From: Vibrio gigantis
GTDB lineage: Bacteria; Pseudomonadota; Gammaproteobacteria; Enterobacterales; Vibrionaceae
Length of the DNA stretch: 64,000 nt
Direction of reading: 5' to 3'
NCBI RefSeq assembly: GCF_024347515.1
Contig: NZ_AP025492.1
Coordinates: forward strand, 1,860,001-1,924,000
Position numbers and translations under genes: made by a program. The stretch's first letter is position 1, and each line of letters opens with the position of its first letter. Below are positions 1 to 9,632 of this stretch, in pieces. The notes beneath the pieces were generated by a model that saw only the letters and a list, made by a program, of their open reading frames with translations, searched no databases and had not been told where the DNA came from.

Positions 1-3000
1 CTTCCACAACCGTGGTGTCTTCACTGTCCGACGCGGTGATGGTCGCACCATCGTTGCTGCCCGTGATGTTCACGGTGATCGTTTCGCTCGCCGTGCCATC
101 TTTTGAGGTCACAACCAAGCTGTCCGTTGCCGCATCGTTGGCATTCAGAGCATCGGCTTTGCTTTCATCTAGCGTATAAGTCCACGCGCCTGTGCTGGCG
201 TTGAACGTGAACGTGCCGTAAGTACCTTCTAGGCTCGCTGGCTCTTGGAACACAGCTTCGCCATCGTCCACATCGCTTACGGTCAACTGACCACTTGCGC
301 TGTTGTCGCCGGCCACGTCTTTACCCGCTTCCACAACCGTGGTGTCTTCACTGTCCGACGCGGTGATGGTCGCACCATCGTTGCTGCCCGTGATGTTCAC
401 GGTGATCGTTTCGCTCGCCGTGCCATCTTTTGAGGTCACAACCAAGCTGTCCGTTGCCGCATCGTTGGCATTCAGAGCATCGGCTTTGCTTTCATCTAGC
501 GTATAAGTCCACGCGCCTGTGCTGGCGTTGAACGTGAACGTGCCGTAAGTACCTTCTAGGCTCGCTGGCTCTTGGAACACAGCTTCGCCATCGTCCACAT
601 CGCTTACGGTCAACTGACCACTTGCGCTGTTGTCGCCGGCCACGTCTTTACCCGCTTCCACAACCGTGGTGTCTTCACTGTCCGACGCGGTGATGGTCGC
701 ACCATCGTTGCTGCCCGTGATGTTCACGGTGATCGTTTCGCTCGCCGTGCCATCTTTTGAGGTCACAACCAAGCTGTCCGTTGCCGCATCGTTGGCATTC
801 AGAGCATCGGCTTTGCTTTCATCTAGCGTATAAGTCCACGCGCCTGTGCTGGCGTTGAACGTGAACGTGCCGTAAGTACCTTCTAGGCTCGCTGGCTCTT
901 GGAACACAGCTTCGCCATCGTCCACATCGCTTACGGTCAACTGACCACTTGCGCTGTTGTCGCCGGCCACGTCTTTACCCGCTTCCACAACCGTGGTGTC
1001 TTCACTGTCCGACGCGGTGATGGTCGCACCATCGTTGCTGCCCGTGATGTTCACGGTGATCGTTTCGCTCGCCGTGCCATCTTTTGAGGTCACAACCAAG
1101 CTGTCCGTTGCCGCATCGTTGGCATTCAGAGCATCGGCTTTGCTTTCATCTAGCGTATAAGTCCACGCGCCTGTGCTGGCGTTGAACGTGAACGTGCCGT
1201 AAGTACCTTCTAGGCTCGCTGGCTCTTGGAACACAGCTTCGCCATCGTCCACATCGCTTACGGTCAACTGACCACTTGCGCTGTTGTCGCCGGCCACGTC
1301 TTTACCCGCTTCCACAACCGTGGTGTCTTCACTGTCCGACGCGGTGATGGTCGCACCATCGTTGCTGCCCGTGATGTTCACGGTGATCGTTTCGCTCGCC
1401 GTGCCATCTTTTGAGGTCACAACCAAGCTGTCCGTTGCCGCATCGTTGGCATTCAGAGCATCGGCTTTGCTTTCATCTAGCGTATAAGTCCACGCGCCTG
1501 TGCTGGCGTTGAACGTGAACGTGCCGTAAGTACCTTCTAGGCTCGCTGGCTCTTGGAACACAGCTTCGCCATCGTCCACATCGCTTACGGTCAACTGACC
1601 ACTTGCGCTGTTGTCGCCGGCCACGTCTTTACCCGCTTCCACAACCGTGGTGTCTTCACTGTCCGACGCGGTGATGGTCGCACCATCGTTGCTGCCCGTG
1701 ATGTTCACGGTGATCGTTTCGCTCGCCGTGCCATCTTTTGAGGTCACAACCAAGCTGTCCGTTGCCGCATCGTTGGCATTCAGAGCATCGGCTTTGCTTT
1801 CATCTAGCGTATAAGTCCACGCGCCTGTGCTGGCGTTGAACGTGAACGTGCCGTAAGTACCTTCTAGGCTCGCTGGCTCTTGGAACACAGCTTCGCCATC
1901 GTCCACATCGCTTACGGTCAACTGACCACTTGCGCTGTTGTCGCCGGCCACGTCTTTACCCGCTTCCACAACCGTGGTGTCTTCACTGTCCGACGCGGTG
2001 ATGGTCGCACCATCGTTGCTGCCCGTGATGTTCACGGTGATCGTTTCGCTCGCCGTGCCATCTTTTGAGGTCACAACCAAGCTGTCCGTTGCCGCATCGT
2101 TGGCATTCAGAGCATCGGCTTTGCTTTCATCTAGCGTATAAGTCCACGCGCCTGTGCTGGCGTTGAACGTGAACGTGCCGTAAGTACCTTCTAGGCTCGC
2201 TGGCTCTTGGAACACAGCTTCGCCATCGTCCACATCGCTTACGGTCAACTGACCACTTGCGCTGTTGTCGCCGGCCACGTCTTTACCCGCTTCCACAACC
2301 GTGGTGTCTTCACTGTCCGACGCGGTGATGGTCGCACCATCGTTGCTGCCCGTGATGTTCACGGTGATCGTTTCGCTCGCCGTGCCATCTTTTGAGGTCA
2401 CAACCAAGCTGTCCGTTGCCGCATCGTTGGCATTCAGAGCATCGGCTTTGCTTTCATCTAGCGTATAAGTCCACGCGCCTGTGCTGGCGTTGAACGTGAA
2501 CGTGCCGTAAGTACCTTCTAGGCTCGCTGGCTCTTGGAACACAGCTTCGCCATCGTCCACATCGCTTACGGTCAACTGACCACTTGCGCTGTTGTCGCCG
2601 GCCACGTCTTTACCCGCTTCCACAACCGTGGTGTCTTCACTGTCCGACGCGGTGATGGTCGCACCATCGTTGCTGCCCGTGATGTTCACGGTGATCGTTT
2701 CGCTCGCCGTGCCATCTTTTGAGGTCACAACCAAGCTGTCCGTTGCCGCATCGTTGGCATTCAGAGCATCGGCTTTGCTTTCATCTAGCGTATAAGTCCA
2801 CGCGCCTGTGCTGGCGTTGAACGTGAACGTGCCGTAAGTACCTTCTAGGCTCGCTGGCTCTTGGAACACAGCTTCGCCATCGTCCACATCGCTTACGGTC
2901 AACTGACCACTTGCGCTGTTGTCGCCGGCCACGTCTTTACCCGCTTCCACAACCGTGGTGTCTTCACTGTCCGACGCGGTGATGGTCGCACCATCGTTGC

Positions 3001-3264
3001 TGCCCGTGATGTTCACGGTGATCGTTTCGCTCGCCGTGCCATCTTTTGAGGTCACAACCAAGCTGTCCGTTGCCGCATCGTTGGCATTCAGAGCATCGGC
3101 TTTGCTTTCATCTAGCGTATAAGTCCACGCGCCTGTGCTGGCGTTGAACGTGAACGTGCCGTAAGTACCTTCTAGGCTCGCTGGCTCTTGGAACACAGCT
3201 TCGCCATCGTCCACATCGCTTACGGTCAACTGACCACTTGCGCTGTTGTCGCCGGCCACGTCTT
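1..3264 (-). repeat. Tandem array of about ten 327-bp VCBS units, no differences seen
   Basis: A 327-bp unit (109 codons, frame-preserving) recurs without any difference that I can see from the window start to about 3264, roughly ten copies, and must continue to the left. Each unit encodes one VCBS repeat of the adhesin. The absence of silent differences implies very recent expansion or active homogenisation. The array also looks GC-richer than its flanks. Copy number in an assembly of such a region is only reliable if long reads span it. Confidence 0.95.
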
Positions 3265-6200
3265 TCACAATGCCGCTATCATCACCTGTGATTTTTGCTA
3301 CGTCATTCGCACCGTCGATGGTGATCTTGATGATTTGTGTATCTTTGCCATCCGCCGTCCCAACCGTGTAGGTTTCGACGATGCTTTCACCTACATTCAG
3401 GCCTTGTACAGTGTCGTTCTCCAACACGTACGTCCAGTTGCCCTCGGCATCGATGGTCAACGTACCTAGTTGAGCACCGCCATCCACTGTGCTGTTCGTG
3501 AACATTGGCATGGTGTTGAACGCACCATCGCCATCCGCATCAGCCACGGTCAAGCTGCCGGTCACTTCAAGCTGAACACCGTCTGTCGCTGCATCGGTAT
3601 CCACGTCTTCCGTCACTTCGCCTGTCGCGCTGTCGCCCGTTTCTAGTGTGATTTCTGAGTCGTCTATTACTGGATTTACACCAACATTCACCGTCAGTGT
3701 ATCTGTACCGCCTTGACCATCAGAAACGATAACTGTAAAGCTATCGCTACCGTTGTAATCAGCGTTTGGAGTGTAGGTCCAGTTGCCGTTTTCATCGACC
3801 GTCACTGAACCATTAGATGGATCGCTGCCTTTTGAGAAGCTTAGTGAGTCATTGTCACCATCTGATGCAGAAAGAGACCCGCTGACTGGCGTATCTTCGT
3901 CAGTCGTGACGGCAACACTGTCACCAAGTGGGTCGCCGTTACTATCAACCAGCGTTGGGGTGTCATTTACAGGAGTCACACCAACATTCACCGTCAGTGT
4001 ATCTGTACCGCCTTGACCGTCAGAAACGATAACTGTGAAGCTATCGCTGCCGTTGTAATCAGCGTTTGGGGTGTAGGTCCAGTTGCCGTTTTCATCAACG
4101 GTCACTGAACCATTAGATGGATCGCTGCCTTTTGAGAAGCTAAGTGAGTCATTGTCACCATCTGATGCAGAAAGAGACCCGCTGACTGGCGTATCTTCGT
4201 CAGTCGTGACGGCAACACTGTCACCGAGTGGGTCGCCATTGCTATCAACCAGCGCTGGGGCGTCATTTACGGGAGTCACACCAACATTCACTGTCAGTGT
4301 ATCTGTACCGCCTTGACCGTCAGAAACGATAACTGTGAAGCTATCGCTGCCGTTGTAATCAGCGTTTGGTGTGTAGGTCCAGTTGCCGTTTTCATCAACG
4401 GTCACTGAACCGTTAGACGGATCGCTGCCTTTTGAGAAGCTTAGTGAGTCATTGTCACCATCGGAGGCAGAAAGAGACCCGCTGACTGGCGTATCTTCGT
4501 CAGTCGTGACGGCAACACTGCCACCAAGTGGGTCGCCGTTACTATCAACAAGCGTTGGGGTGTCATTTACAGGAGTCACACCAACATTCACCGTCAGTGT
4601 ATCTGTACCGCCTTGACCATCAGAAACGATAACTGTGAAGCTATCGCTGCCGTTGTAATCAGCGTTTGGAGTGTAGGTCCAGTTGCCGTTTTCATCGACC
4701 GTCACTGAACCATTAGATGGATCGCTGCCTTTTGAGAAGCTTAGTGAGTCATTGTCACCATCTGATGCAGAAAGAGACCCGCTGACTGGCGTATCTTCGT
4801 CAGTCGTGACGGCAACACTGTCACCAAGTGGGTCGCCGTTACTATCAACCAGCGTTGGGGTGTCATTTACAGGAGTCACACCAACATTCACCGTCAGTGT
4901 ATCTGTACCGCCTTGACCATCAGAAACGATAACTGTGAAGCTATCGCTGCCGTTGTAATCAGCGTTTGGTGTGTAGGTCCAGTTGCCGTTTTCATCGACC
5001 GTCACTGAACCATTAGATGGATCGCTGCCTTTTGAGAAGCTTAGTGAGTCGCTGTCACCATCGGAGGCAGAAAGAGACCCGCTGACTGGCGTATCTTCAT
5101 CAGTCGTGACGGCAACACTGTCACCGAGTGGGTCGCCATTGCTATCAACCAGCGTTGGGGTGTCATTTACGGGAGTCACACCAACATTCACCGTCAGTGT
5201 ATCTGTACCGCCTTGACCGTCAGAAACGATAACTGTGAAGCTATCGCTGCCGTTGTAATCAGCGTTTGGGGTGTAGGTCCAGTTGCCGTTTTCATCAACG
5301 GTCACTGAACCATTAGATGGATCGCTGCCTTTTGAGAAGCTAAGTGAGTCATTGTCACCATCTGATGCAGAAAGAGACCCGCTGACTGGCGTATCTTCGT
5401 CAGTCGTGACGGCAACACTGTCACCGAGTGGGTCGCCATTGCTATCAACCAGCGCTGGGGCGTCATTTACGGGAGTCACACCAACATTCACTGTCAGTGT
5501 ATCTGTACCGCCTTGACCGTCAGAAACGATAACTGTGAAGCTATCGCTGCCGTTGTAATCAGCGTTTGGTGTGTAGGTCCAGTTGCCGTTTTCATCAACG
5601 GTCACTGAACCGTTAGACGGATCGCTGCCTTTTGAGAAGCTTAGTGAGTCATTGTCACCATCGGAGGCAGAAAGAGACCCGCTGACTGGCGTATCTTCGT
5701 CAGTCGTGACGGCAACACTGCCACCAAGTGGGTCGCCGTTACTATCAACAAGCGTTGGGGTGTCATTTACAGGAGTCACACCAACATTCACCGTCAGTGT
5801 ATCTGTACCGCCTTGACCATCAGAAACGATAACTGTGAAGCTATCGCTGCCGTTGTAATCAGCGTTTGGAGTGTAGGTCCAGTTGCCGTTTTCATCGACC
5901 GTCACTGAACCATTAGATGGATCGCTGCCTTTTGAGAAGCTTAGTGAGTCATTGTCACCATCTGATGCAGAAAGAGACCCGCTGACTGGCGTATCTTCGT
6001 CAGTCGTGACGGCAACACTGTCACCAAGTGGGTCGCCGTTACTATCAACCAGCGTTGGGGTGTCATTTACAGGAGTCACACCAACATTCACCGTCAGTGT
6101 ATCTGTACCGCCTTGACCATCAGAAACGATAACTGTGAAGCTATCGCTGCCGTTGTAATCAGCGTTTGGTGTGTAGGTCCAGTTGCCGTTTTCATCGACC

Positions 6201-9200
6201 GTCACTGAACCATTAGATGGATCGCTGCCTTTTGAGAAGCTTAGTGAGTCGCTGTCACCATCGGAGGCAGAAAGAGACCCGCTGACTGGCGTATCTTCAT
6301 CAGTCGTGACGGCAACACTGTCACCGAGTGGGTCGCCATTGCTATCAACCAGCGTTGGGGTGTCATTTACGGGAGTCACACCAACATTCACCGTCAGTGT
6401 ATCTGTACCGCCTTGACCGTCAGAAACGATAACTGTGAAGCTATCGCTGCCGTTGTAATCAGCGTTTGGGGTGTAGGTCCAGTTGCCGTTTTCATCAACG
6501 GTCACTGAACCATTAGATGGATCGCTGCCTTTTGAGAAGCTAAGTGAGTCATTGTCACCATCTGATGCAGAAAGAGACCCGCTGACTGGCGTATCTTCGT
6601 CAGTCGTGACGGCAACACTGTCACCGAGTGGGTCGCCATTGCTATCAACCAGCGCTGGGGCGTCATTTACGGGAGTCACACCAACATTCACTGTCAGTGT
6701 ATCTGTACCGCCTTGACCGTCAGAAACGATAACTGTGAAGCTATCGCTGCCGTTGTAATCAGCGTTTGGTGTGTAGGTCCAGTTGCCGTTTTCATCAACG
6801 GTCACTGAACCGTTAGACGGATCGCTGCCTTTTGAGAAGCTTAGTGAGTCATTGTCACCATCGGAGGCAGAAAGAGACCCGCTGACTGGCGTATCTTCGT
6901 CAGTCGTGACGGCAACACTGCCACCAAGTGGGTCGCCGTTACTATCAACAAGCGTTGGGGTGTCATTTACAGGAGTCACACCAACATTCACCGTCAGTGT
7001 ATCTGTACCGCCTTGACCATCAGAAACGATAACTGTGAAGCTATCGCTGCCGTTGTAATCAGCGTTTGGAGTGTAGGTCCAGTTGCCGTTTTCATCGACC
7101 GTCACTGAACCATTAGATGGATCGCTGCCTTTTGAGAAGCTTAGTGAGTCATTGTCACCATCTGATGCAGAAAGAGACCCGCTGACTGGCGTATCTTCGT
7201 CAGTCGTGACGGCAACACTGTCACCAAGTGGGTCGCCGTTACTATCAACCAGCGTTGGGGTGTCATTTACAGGAGTCACACCAACATTCACCGTCAGTGT
7301 ATCTGTACCGCCTTGACCATCAGAAACGATAACTGTGAAGCTATCGCTGCCGTTGTAATCAGCGTTTGGTGTGTAGGTCCAGTTGCCGTTTTCATCGACC
7401 GTCACTGAACCATTAGATGGATCGCTGCCTTTTGAGAAGCTTAGTGAGTCGCTGTCACCATCGGAGGCAGAAAGAGACCCGCTGACTGGCGTATCTTCAT
7501 CAGTCGTGACGGCAACACTGTCACCGAGTGGGTCGCCATTGCTATCAACCAGCGTTGGGGTGTCATTTACAGGAGTCACACCAACATTCACCGTCAGTGT
7601 ATCTGTACCGCCTTGACCATCAGAAACGATAACTGTGAAGCTATCGCTGCCGTTGTAATCAGCGTTTGGAGTGTAGGTCCAGTTGCCGTTTTCATCGACC
7701 GTCACTGAACCATTAGATGGATCGCTGCCTTTTGAGAAGCTTAGTGAGTCATTGTCACCATCTGATGCAGAAAGAGACCCGCTGACTGGCGTATCTTCGT
7801 CAGTCGTGACGGCAACACTGTCACCAAGTGGGTCGCCGTTACTATCAACCAGCGTTGGGGTGTCATTTACAGGAGTCACACCAACATTCACCGTCAGTGT
7901 ATCTGTACCGCCTTGACCATCAGAAACGATAACTGTGAAGCTATCGCTGCCGTTGTAATCAGCGTTTGGTGTGTAGGTCCAGTTGCCGTTTTCATCGACC
8001 GTCACTGAACCATTAGATGGATCGCTGCCTTTTGAGAAGCTTAGTGAGTCGCTGTCACCATCGGAGGCAGAAAGAGACCCGCTGACTGGCGTATCTTCAT
8101 CAGTCGTGACGGCAACACTGTCACCGAGTGGGTCGCCATTGCTATCAACCAGCGTTGGGGTGTCATTTACGGGAGTCACACCAACATTCACCGTCAGTGT
8201 ATCTGTACCGCCTTGACCGTCAGAAACGATAACTGTGAAGCTATCGCTGCCGTTGTAATCAGCGTTTGGGGTGTAGGTCCAGTTGCCGTTTTCATCAACG
8301 GTCACTGAACCATTAGATGGATCGCTGCCTTTTGAGAAGCTAAGTGAGTCATTGTCACCATCTGATGCAGAAAGAGACCCGCTGACTGGCGTATCTTCGT
8401 CAGTCGTGACGGCAACACTGTCACCGAGTGGGTCGCCATTGCTATCAACCAGCGCTGGGGCGTCATTTACGGGAGTCACACCAACATTCACTGTCAGTGT
8501 ATCTGTACCGCCTTGACCGTCAGAAACGATAACTGTGAAGCTATCGCTGCCGTTGTAATCAGCGTTTGGTGTGTAGGTCCAGTTGCCGTCACTATTTAAA
8601 ACAACAGAGCCGTGGTCGGGAGATTGTGACAAGCTAAAAGTAAGAGCGTCATTATCGTCATCAGAAGCACTTAATGTACCGCTAATAGGCGTATCTTCGT
8701 CAGTAGTGAAAGAAACAGTATCTCCGACAACGACATTGTTGGAATCTGTAAATAGAGGGGTGCTATTAAATTGGGTTGGAGATTCTGAAATAGAGCGATA
8801 GGCATCAAGAAGGCTCAAGCTTTGGGTGCGAGATAGACCAAGCGCCTCAAATCCCGTAGTAACAAACTCTGTATTAGGAATCGTTTCTTCACCATCACGC
8901 TCAATAGTTCCGCTAGAAGCCAAACTTGAGCCGTTTTGCCCAGCTGCCGTTGCGAACTCTTCGCCTAATTCTGTTGGGTCTTGACCTTCTTCTAAGACTG
9001 CAAAAATATTTGCTATGTCTTGGTCAAGCTCAACTTCCCCACCTTCTTCTGGTGAGAAGCGTTTCGCTGAAACCTTAGGACTATTGGATTCATTTGAGGA
9101 TTCAAGAACAACATCCCCAGCTTGTAGTGGTTGGCTTTCTTCTAAGACTTTAATCGTACCATCTACCGAGATAACAATGCGCTGGCCAAGTGCTAAGGCA

Positions 9201-9229
9201 CCGCCCAAATTCAATGTTGTCATGTCCAT
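1..9229 (-). CDS. Giant LapA/BpfA-type repeat adhesin, N-terminal part (runs off left edge)
   Basis: An open frame of at least 3,076 codons continues past the window start, so the C-terminus (expected RTX-type secretion signal) is not visible. The start ATG at 9229 follows an AGGGG ribosome site; an in-frame ATG at 9223 is the alternative. Residues 1-150 resemble the LapA-type retention module, with a di-alanine TAAG at 94-97. Then come one diverged and about sixteen near-identical 100-residue cadherin/Ig-like repeats (DEDTP, SASDGDNDSLSF, GNWTYTPNADYNGSDSF motifs), a linker with a diverged VCBS-like unit, and about ten 109-residue VCBS repeats (GTYGTFTFN, GAWTYTLD, VNITGSND). Acidic Asp-rich loops suggest calcium binding. 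Known for the family: these proteins cross by a type I system, are kept at the outer membrane by the retention module, and are released when LapG cuts between the two alanines. Biofilm or host attachment is inferred. The TolC-like gene starting at 9633 is its probable exporter component. Confidence 0.88.
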   Translation of the reverse strand, partial: MDMTTLNLGGALALGQRIVISVDGTIKVLEESQPLQAGDVVLESSNESNSPKVSAKRFSPEEGGEVELDQDIANIFAVLEEGQDPTELGEEFATAAGQNGSSLASSGTIERDGEETIPNTEFVTTGFEALGLSRTQSLSLLDAYRSISESPTQFNSTPLFTDSNNVVVGDTVSFTTDEDTPISGTLSASDDDNDALTFSLSQSPDHGSVVLNSDGNWTYTPNADYNGSDSFTVIVSDGQGGTDTLTVNVGVTPVNDAPALVDSNGDPLGDSVAVTTDEDTPVSGSLSASDGDNDSLSFSKGSDPSNGSVTVDENGNWTYTPNADYNGSDSFTVIVSDGQGGTDTLTVNVGVTPVNDTPTLVDSNGDPLGDSVAVTTDEDTPVSGSLSASDGDSDSLSFSKGSDPSNGSVTVDENGNWTYTPNADYNGSDSFTVIVSDGQGGTDTLTVNVGVTPVNDTPTLVDSNGDPLGDSVAVTTDEDTPVSGSLSASDGDNDSLSFSKGSDPSNGSVTVDENGNWTYTPNADYNGSDSFTVIVSDGQGGTDTLTVNVGVTPVNDTPTLVDSNGDPLGDSVAVTTDEDTPVSGSLSASDGDSDSLSFSKGSDPSNGSVTVDENGNWTYTPNADYNGSDSFTVIVSDGQGGTDTLTVNVGVTPVNDTPTLVDSNGDPLGDSVAVTTDEDTPVSGSLSASDGDNDSLSFSKGSDPSNGSVTVDENGNWTYTPNADYNGSDSFTVIVSDGQGGTDTLTVNVGVTPVNDTPTLVDSNGDPLGGSVAVTTDEDTPVSGSLSASDGDNDSLSFSKGSDPSNGSVTVDENGNWTYTPNADYNGSDSFTVIVSDGQGGTDTLTVNVGVTPVNDAPALVDSNGDPLGDSVAVTTDEDTPVSGSLSASDGDNDSLSFSKGSDPSNGSVTVDENGNWTYTPNADYNGSDSFTVIVSDGQGGTDTLTVNVGVTPVNDTPTLVDSNGDPLGDSVAVTTDEDTPVSGSLSASDGDSDSLSFSKGSDPSNGSVTVDENGNWTYTPNADYNGSDSFTVIVSDGQGGTDTLTVNVGVTPVNDTPTLVDSNGDPLGDSVAVTTDEDTPVSGSLSASDGDNDSLSFSKGSDPSNGSVTVDENGNWTYTPNADYNGSDSFTVIVSDGQGGTDTLTVNVGVTPVNDTPTLVDSNGDPLGGSVAVTTDEDTPVSGSLSASDGDNDSLSFSKGSDPSNGSVTVDENGNWTYTPNADYNGSDSFTVIVSDGQGGTDTLTVNVGVTPVNDAPALVDSNGDPLGDSVAVTTDEDTPVSGSLSASDGDNDSLSFSKGSDPSNGSVTVDENGNWTYTPNADYNGSDSFTVIVSDGQGGTDTLTVNVGVTPVNDTPTLVDSNGDPLGDSVAVTTDEDTPVSGSLSASDGDSDSLSFSKGSDPSNGSVTVDENGNWTYTPNADYNGSDSFTVIVSDGQGGTDTLTVNVGVTPVNDTPTLVDSNGDPLGDSVAVTTDEDTPVSGSLSASDGDNDSLSFSKGSDPSNGSVTVDENGNWTYTPNADYNGSDSFTVIVSDGQGGTDTLTVNVGVTPVNDTPTLVDSNGDPLGGSVAVTTDEDTPVSGSLSASDGDNDSLSFSKGSDPSNGSVTVDENGNWTYTPNADYNGSDSFTVIVSDGQGGTDTLTVNVGVTPVNDAPALVDSNGDPLGDSVAVTTDEDTPVSGSLSASDGDNDSLSFSKGSDPSNGSVTVDENGNWTYTPNADYNGSDSFTVIVSDGQGGTDTLTVNVGVTPVNDTPTLVDSNGDPLGDSVAVTTDEDTPVSGSLSASDGDNDSLSFSKGSDPSNGSVTVDENGNWTYTPNADYNGSDSFTVIVSDGQGGTDTLTVNVGVNPVIDDSEITLETGDSATGEVTEDVDTDAATDGVQLEVTGSLTVADADGDGAFNTMPMFTNSTVDGGAQLGTLTIDAEGNWTYVLENDTVQGLNVGESIVETYTVGTADGKDTQIIKITIDGANDVAKITGDDSGIVKDVAGDNSASGQLTVSDVDDGEAVFQEPASLEGTYGTFTFNASTGAWTYTLDESKADALNANDAATDSLVVTSKDGTASETITVNITGSNDGATITASDSEDTTVVEAGKDVAGDNSASGQLTVSDVDDGEAVFQEPASLEGTYGTFTFNASTGAWTYTLDESKADALNANDAATDSLVVTSKDGTASETITVNITGSNDGATITASDSEDTTVVEAGKDVAGDNSASGQLTVSDVDDGEAVFQEPASLEGTYGTFTFNASTGAWTYTLDESKADALNANDAATDSLVVTSKDGTASETITVNITGSNDGATITASDSEDTTVVEAGKDVAGDNSASGQLTVSDVDDGEAVFQEPASLEGTYGTFTFNASTGAWTYTLDESKADALNANDAATDSLVVTSKDGTASETITVNITGSNDGATITASDSEDTTVVEAGKDVAGDNSASGQLTVSDVDDGEAVFQEPASLEGTYGTFTFNASTGAWTYTLDESKADALNANDAATDSLVVTSKDGTASETITVNITGSNDGATITASDSEDTTVVEAGKDVAGDNSASGQLTVSDVDDGEAVFQEPASLEGTYGTFTFNASTGAWTYTLDESKADALNANDAATDSLVVTSKDGTASETITVNITGSNDGATITASDSEDTTVVEAGKDVAGDNSASGQLTVSDVDDGEAVFQEPASLEGTYGTFTFNASTGAWTYTLDESKADALNANDAATDSLVVTSKDGTASETITVNITGSNDGATITASDSEDTTVVEAGKDVAGDNSASGQLTVSDVDDGEAVFQEPASLEGTYGTFTFNASTGAWTYTLDESKADALNANDAATDSLVVTSKDGTASETITVNITGSNDGATITASDSEDTTVVEAGKDVAGDNSASGQLTVSDVDDGEAVFQEPASLEGTYGTFTFNASTGAWTYTLDESKADALNANDAATDSLVVTSKDGTASETITVNITGSNDGATITASDSEDTTVVEAGKDVAGDNSASGQLTVSDVDDGEAVFQEPASLEGTYGTFTFNASTGAWTYTLDESKADALNANDAATDSLVVTSKDGTASETITVNITGSNDGATITASDSEDTTVVE
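3678..8589 (-). repeat. Tandem array of about sixteen 300-bp cadherin-like units with a 1,200-bp higher-order period
   Basis: Units of 300 bp (100 codons) recur at exact spacing. They fall into four subtypes, told apart by a few codons. On the plus strand these are an SDAE/SEAE difference near the middle, TLSP/TLPP, and SVGVSF/SAGASF near the unit end. The subtypes recur in the same order every 1,200 bp at 4083, 5283 and 6483, and an extra two-unit (600 bp) copy lies near 7683-8282. A more diverged unit at about 8583-8800 begins the array at the protein's N-terminal side. Confidence 0.93.
8939..8950 (-). other. Predicted LapG-type protease cleavage site (TAAG)
   Basis: Codons 94-97 of the adhesin read Thr-Ala-Ala-Gly, within EEFATAAGQNGSS. 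In Pseudomonas LapA the periplasmic protease LapG cuts between the two alanines of a TAAG motif at a similar place, about 100 residues from the N-terminus, just after the retention module. Position and motif match; cleavage here is inferred. Confidence 0.75.
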
Positions 9230-9632
9230 ATAAACCCCTAAAAAAGCATTTCTTGTCATTAACGTCAAAATAGTGACATTATATTTATAATATTAGTTAA
9301 AATATAACACTTAAAGTCATATAATTCCTAGTTATGAATCTAGTATTTAACAACTAGAGTGACGAGCTAATGACGGCGATCACATCGCATAACAATCTTA
9401 GTGCTCACTCCAGCAATATAAGTTATTGTGTTTGCGATAGATAATAGATTTATAAACGTAAAATTGACGTGTATAAAAACACCGTAAAACGCACACTGAT
9501 CGGTTAACATTTTGACAACCATTTGCGAACGCCAGCTTAGCGATCGTGATTTTTTTGGCGGTTCATCTAAATTTCGTATATAACAGCGCGAATTCAAGAC
9601 TTAGATGTGAGCTAATTTGAGGGAGATGCACA
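9230..9632. promoter_or_regulatory. Divergent intergenic region between the adhesin and the TolC-like gene
   Basis: About 400 bp without a convincing gene, holding the divergent promoters. On the minus strand a TATAAT at 9283-9278 lies about 50 bases before the adhesin ATG, in an AT-rich stretch (9260-9330), but no good -35 box is visible. On the plus strand a TTGACA occurs at 9512-9517 without a good -10 at 17 bases. The spacing and divergence leave room for shared regulator sites, which I could not identify. Confidence 0.4.

Noticed and set aside
245..3469. Repeated plus-strand frames of 62 and 67 codons in the 327-bp array
   Set aside because: They are antisense shadows of the adhesin repeats; the minus strand is open across the whole region with protein-like composition.
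1..8589. Regular spacing suggestive of a CRISPR or satellite
   Set aside because: Periods of 327 and 300 bases, frame-preserving and coding; no short repeats with unique spacers.
3783..8801. Repeated 77-codon plus-strand frames in the 300-bp array
   Set aside because: Shadows of the cadherin-like repeats on the minus strand.
9367..9597. 76-codon minus-strand frame in the adhesin/TolC gap
   Set aside because: No ribosome site, no family resemblance, in a regulatory gap.
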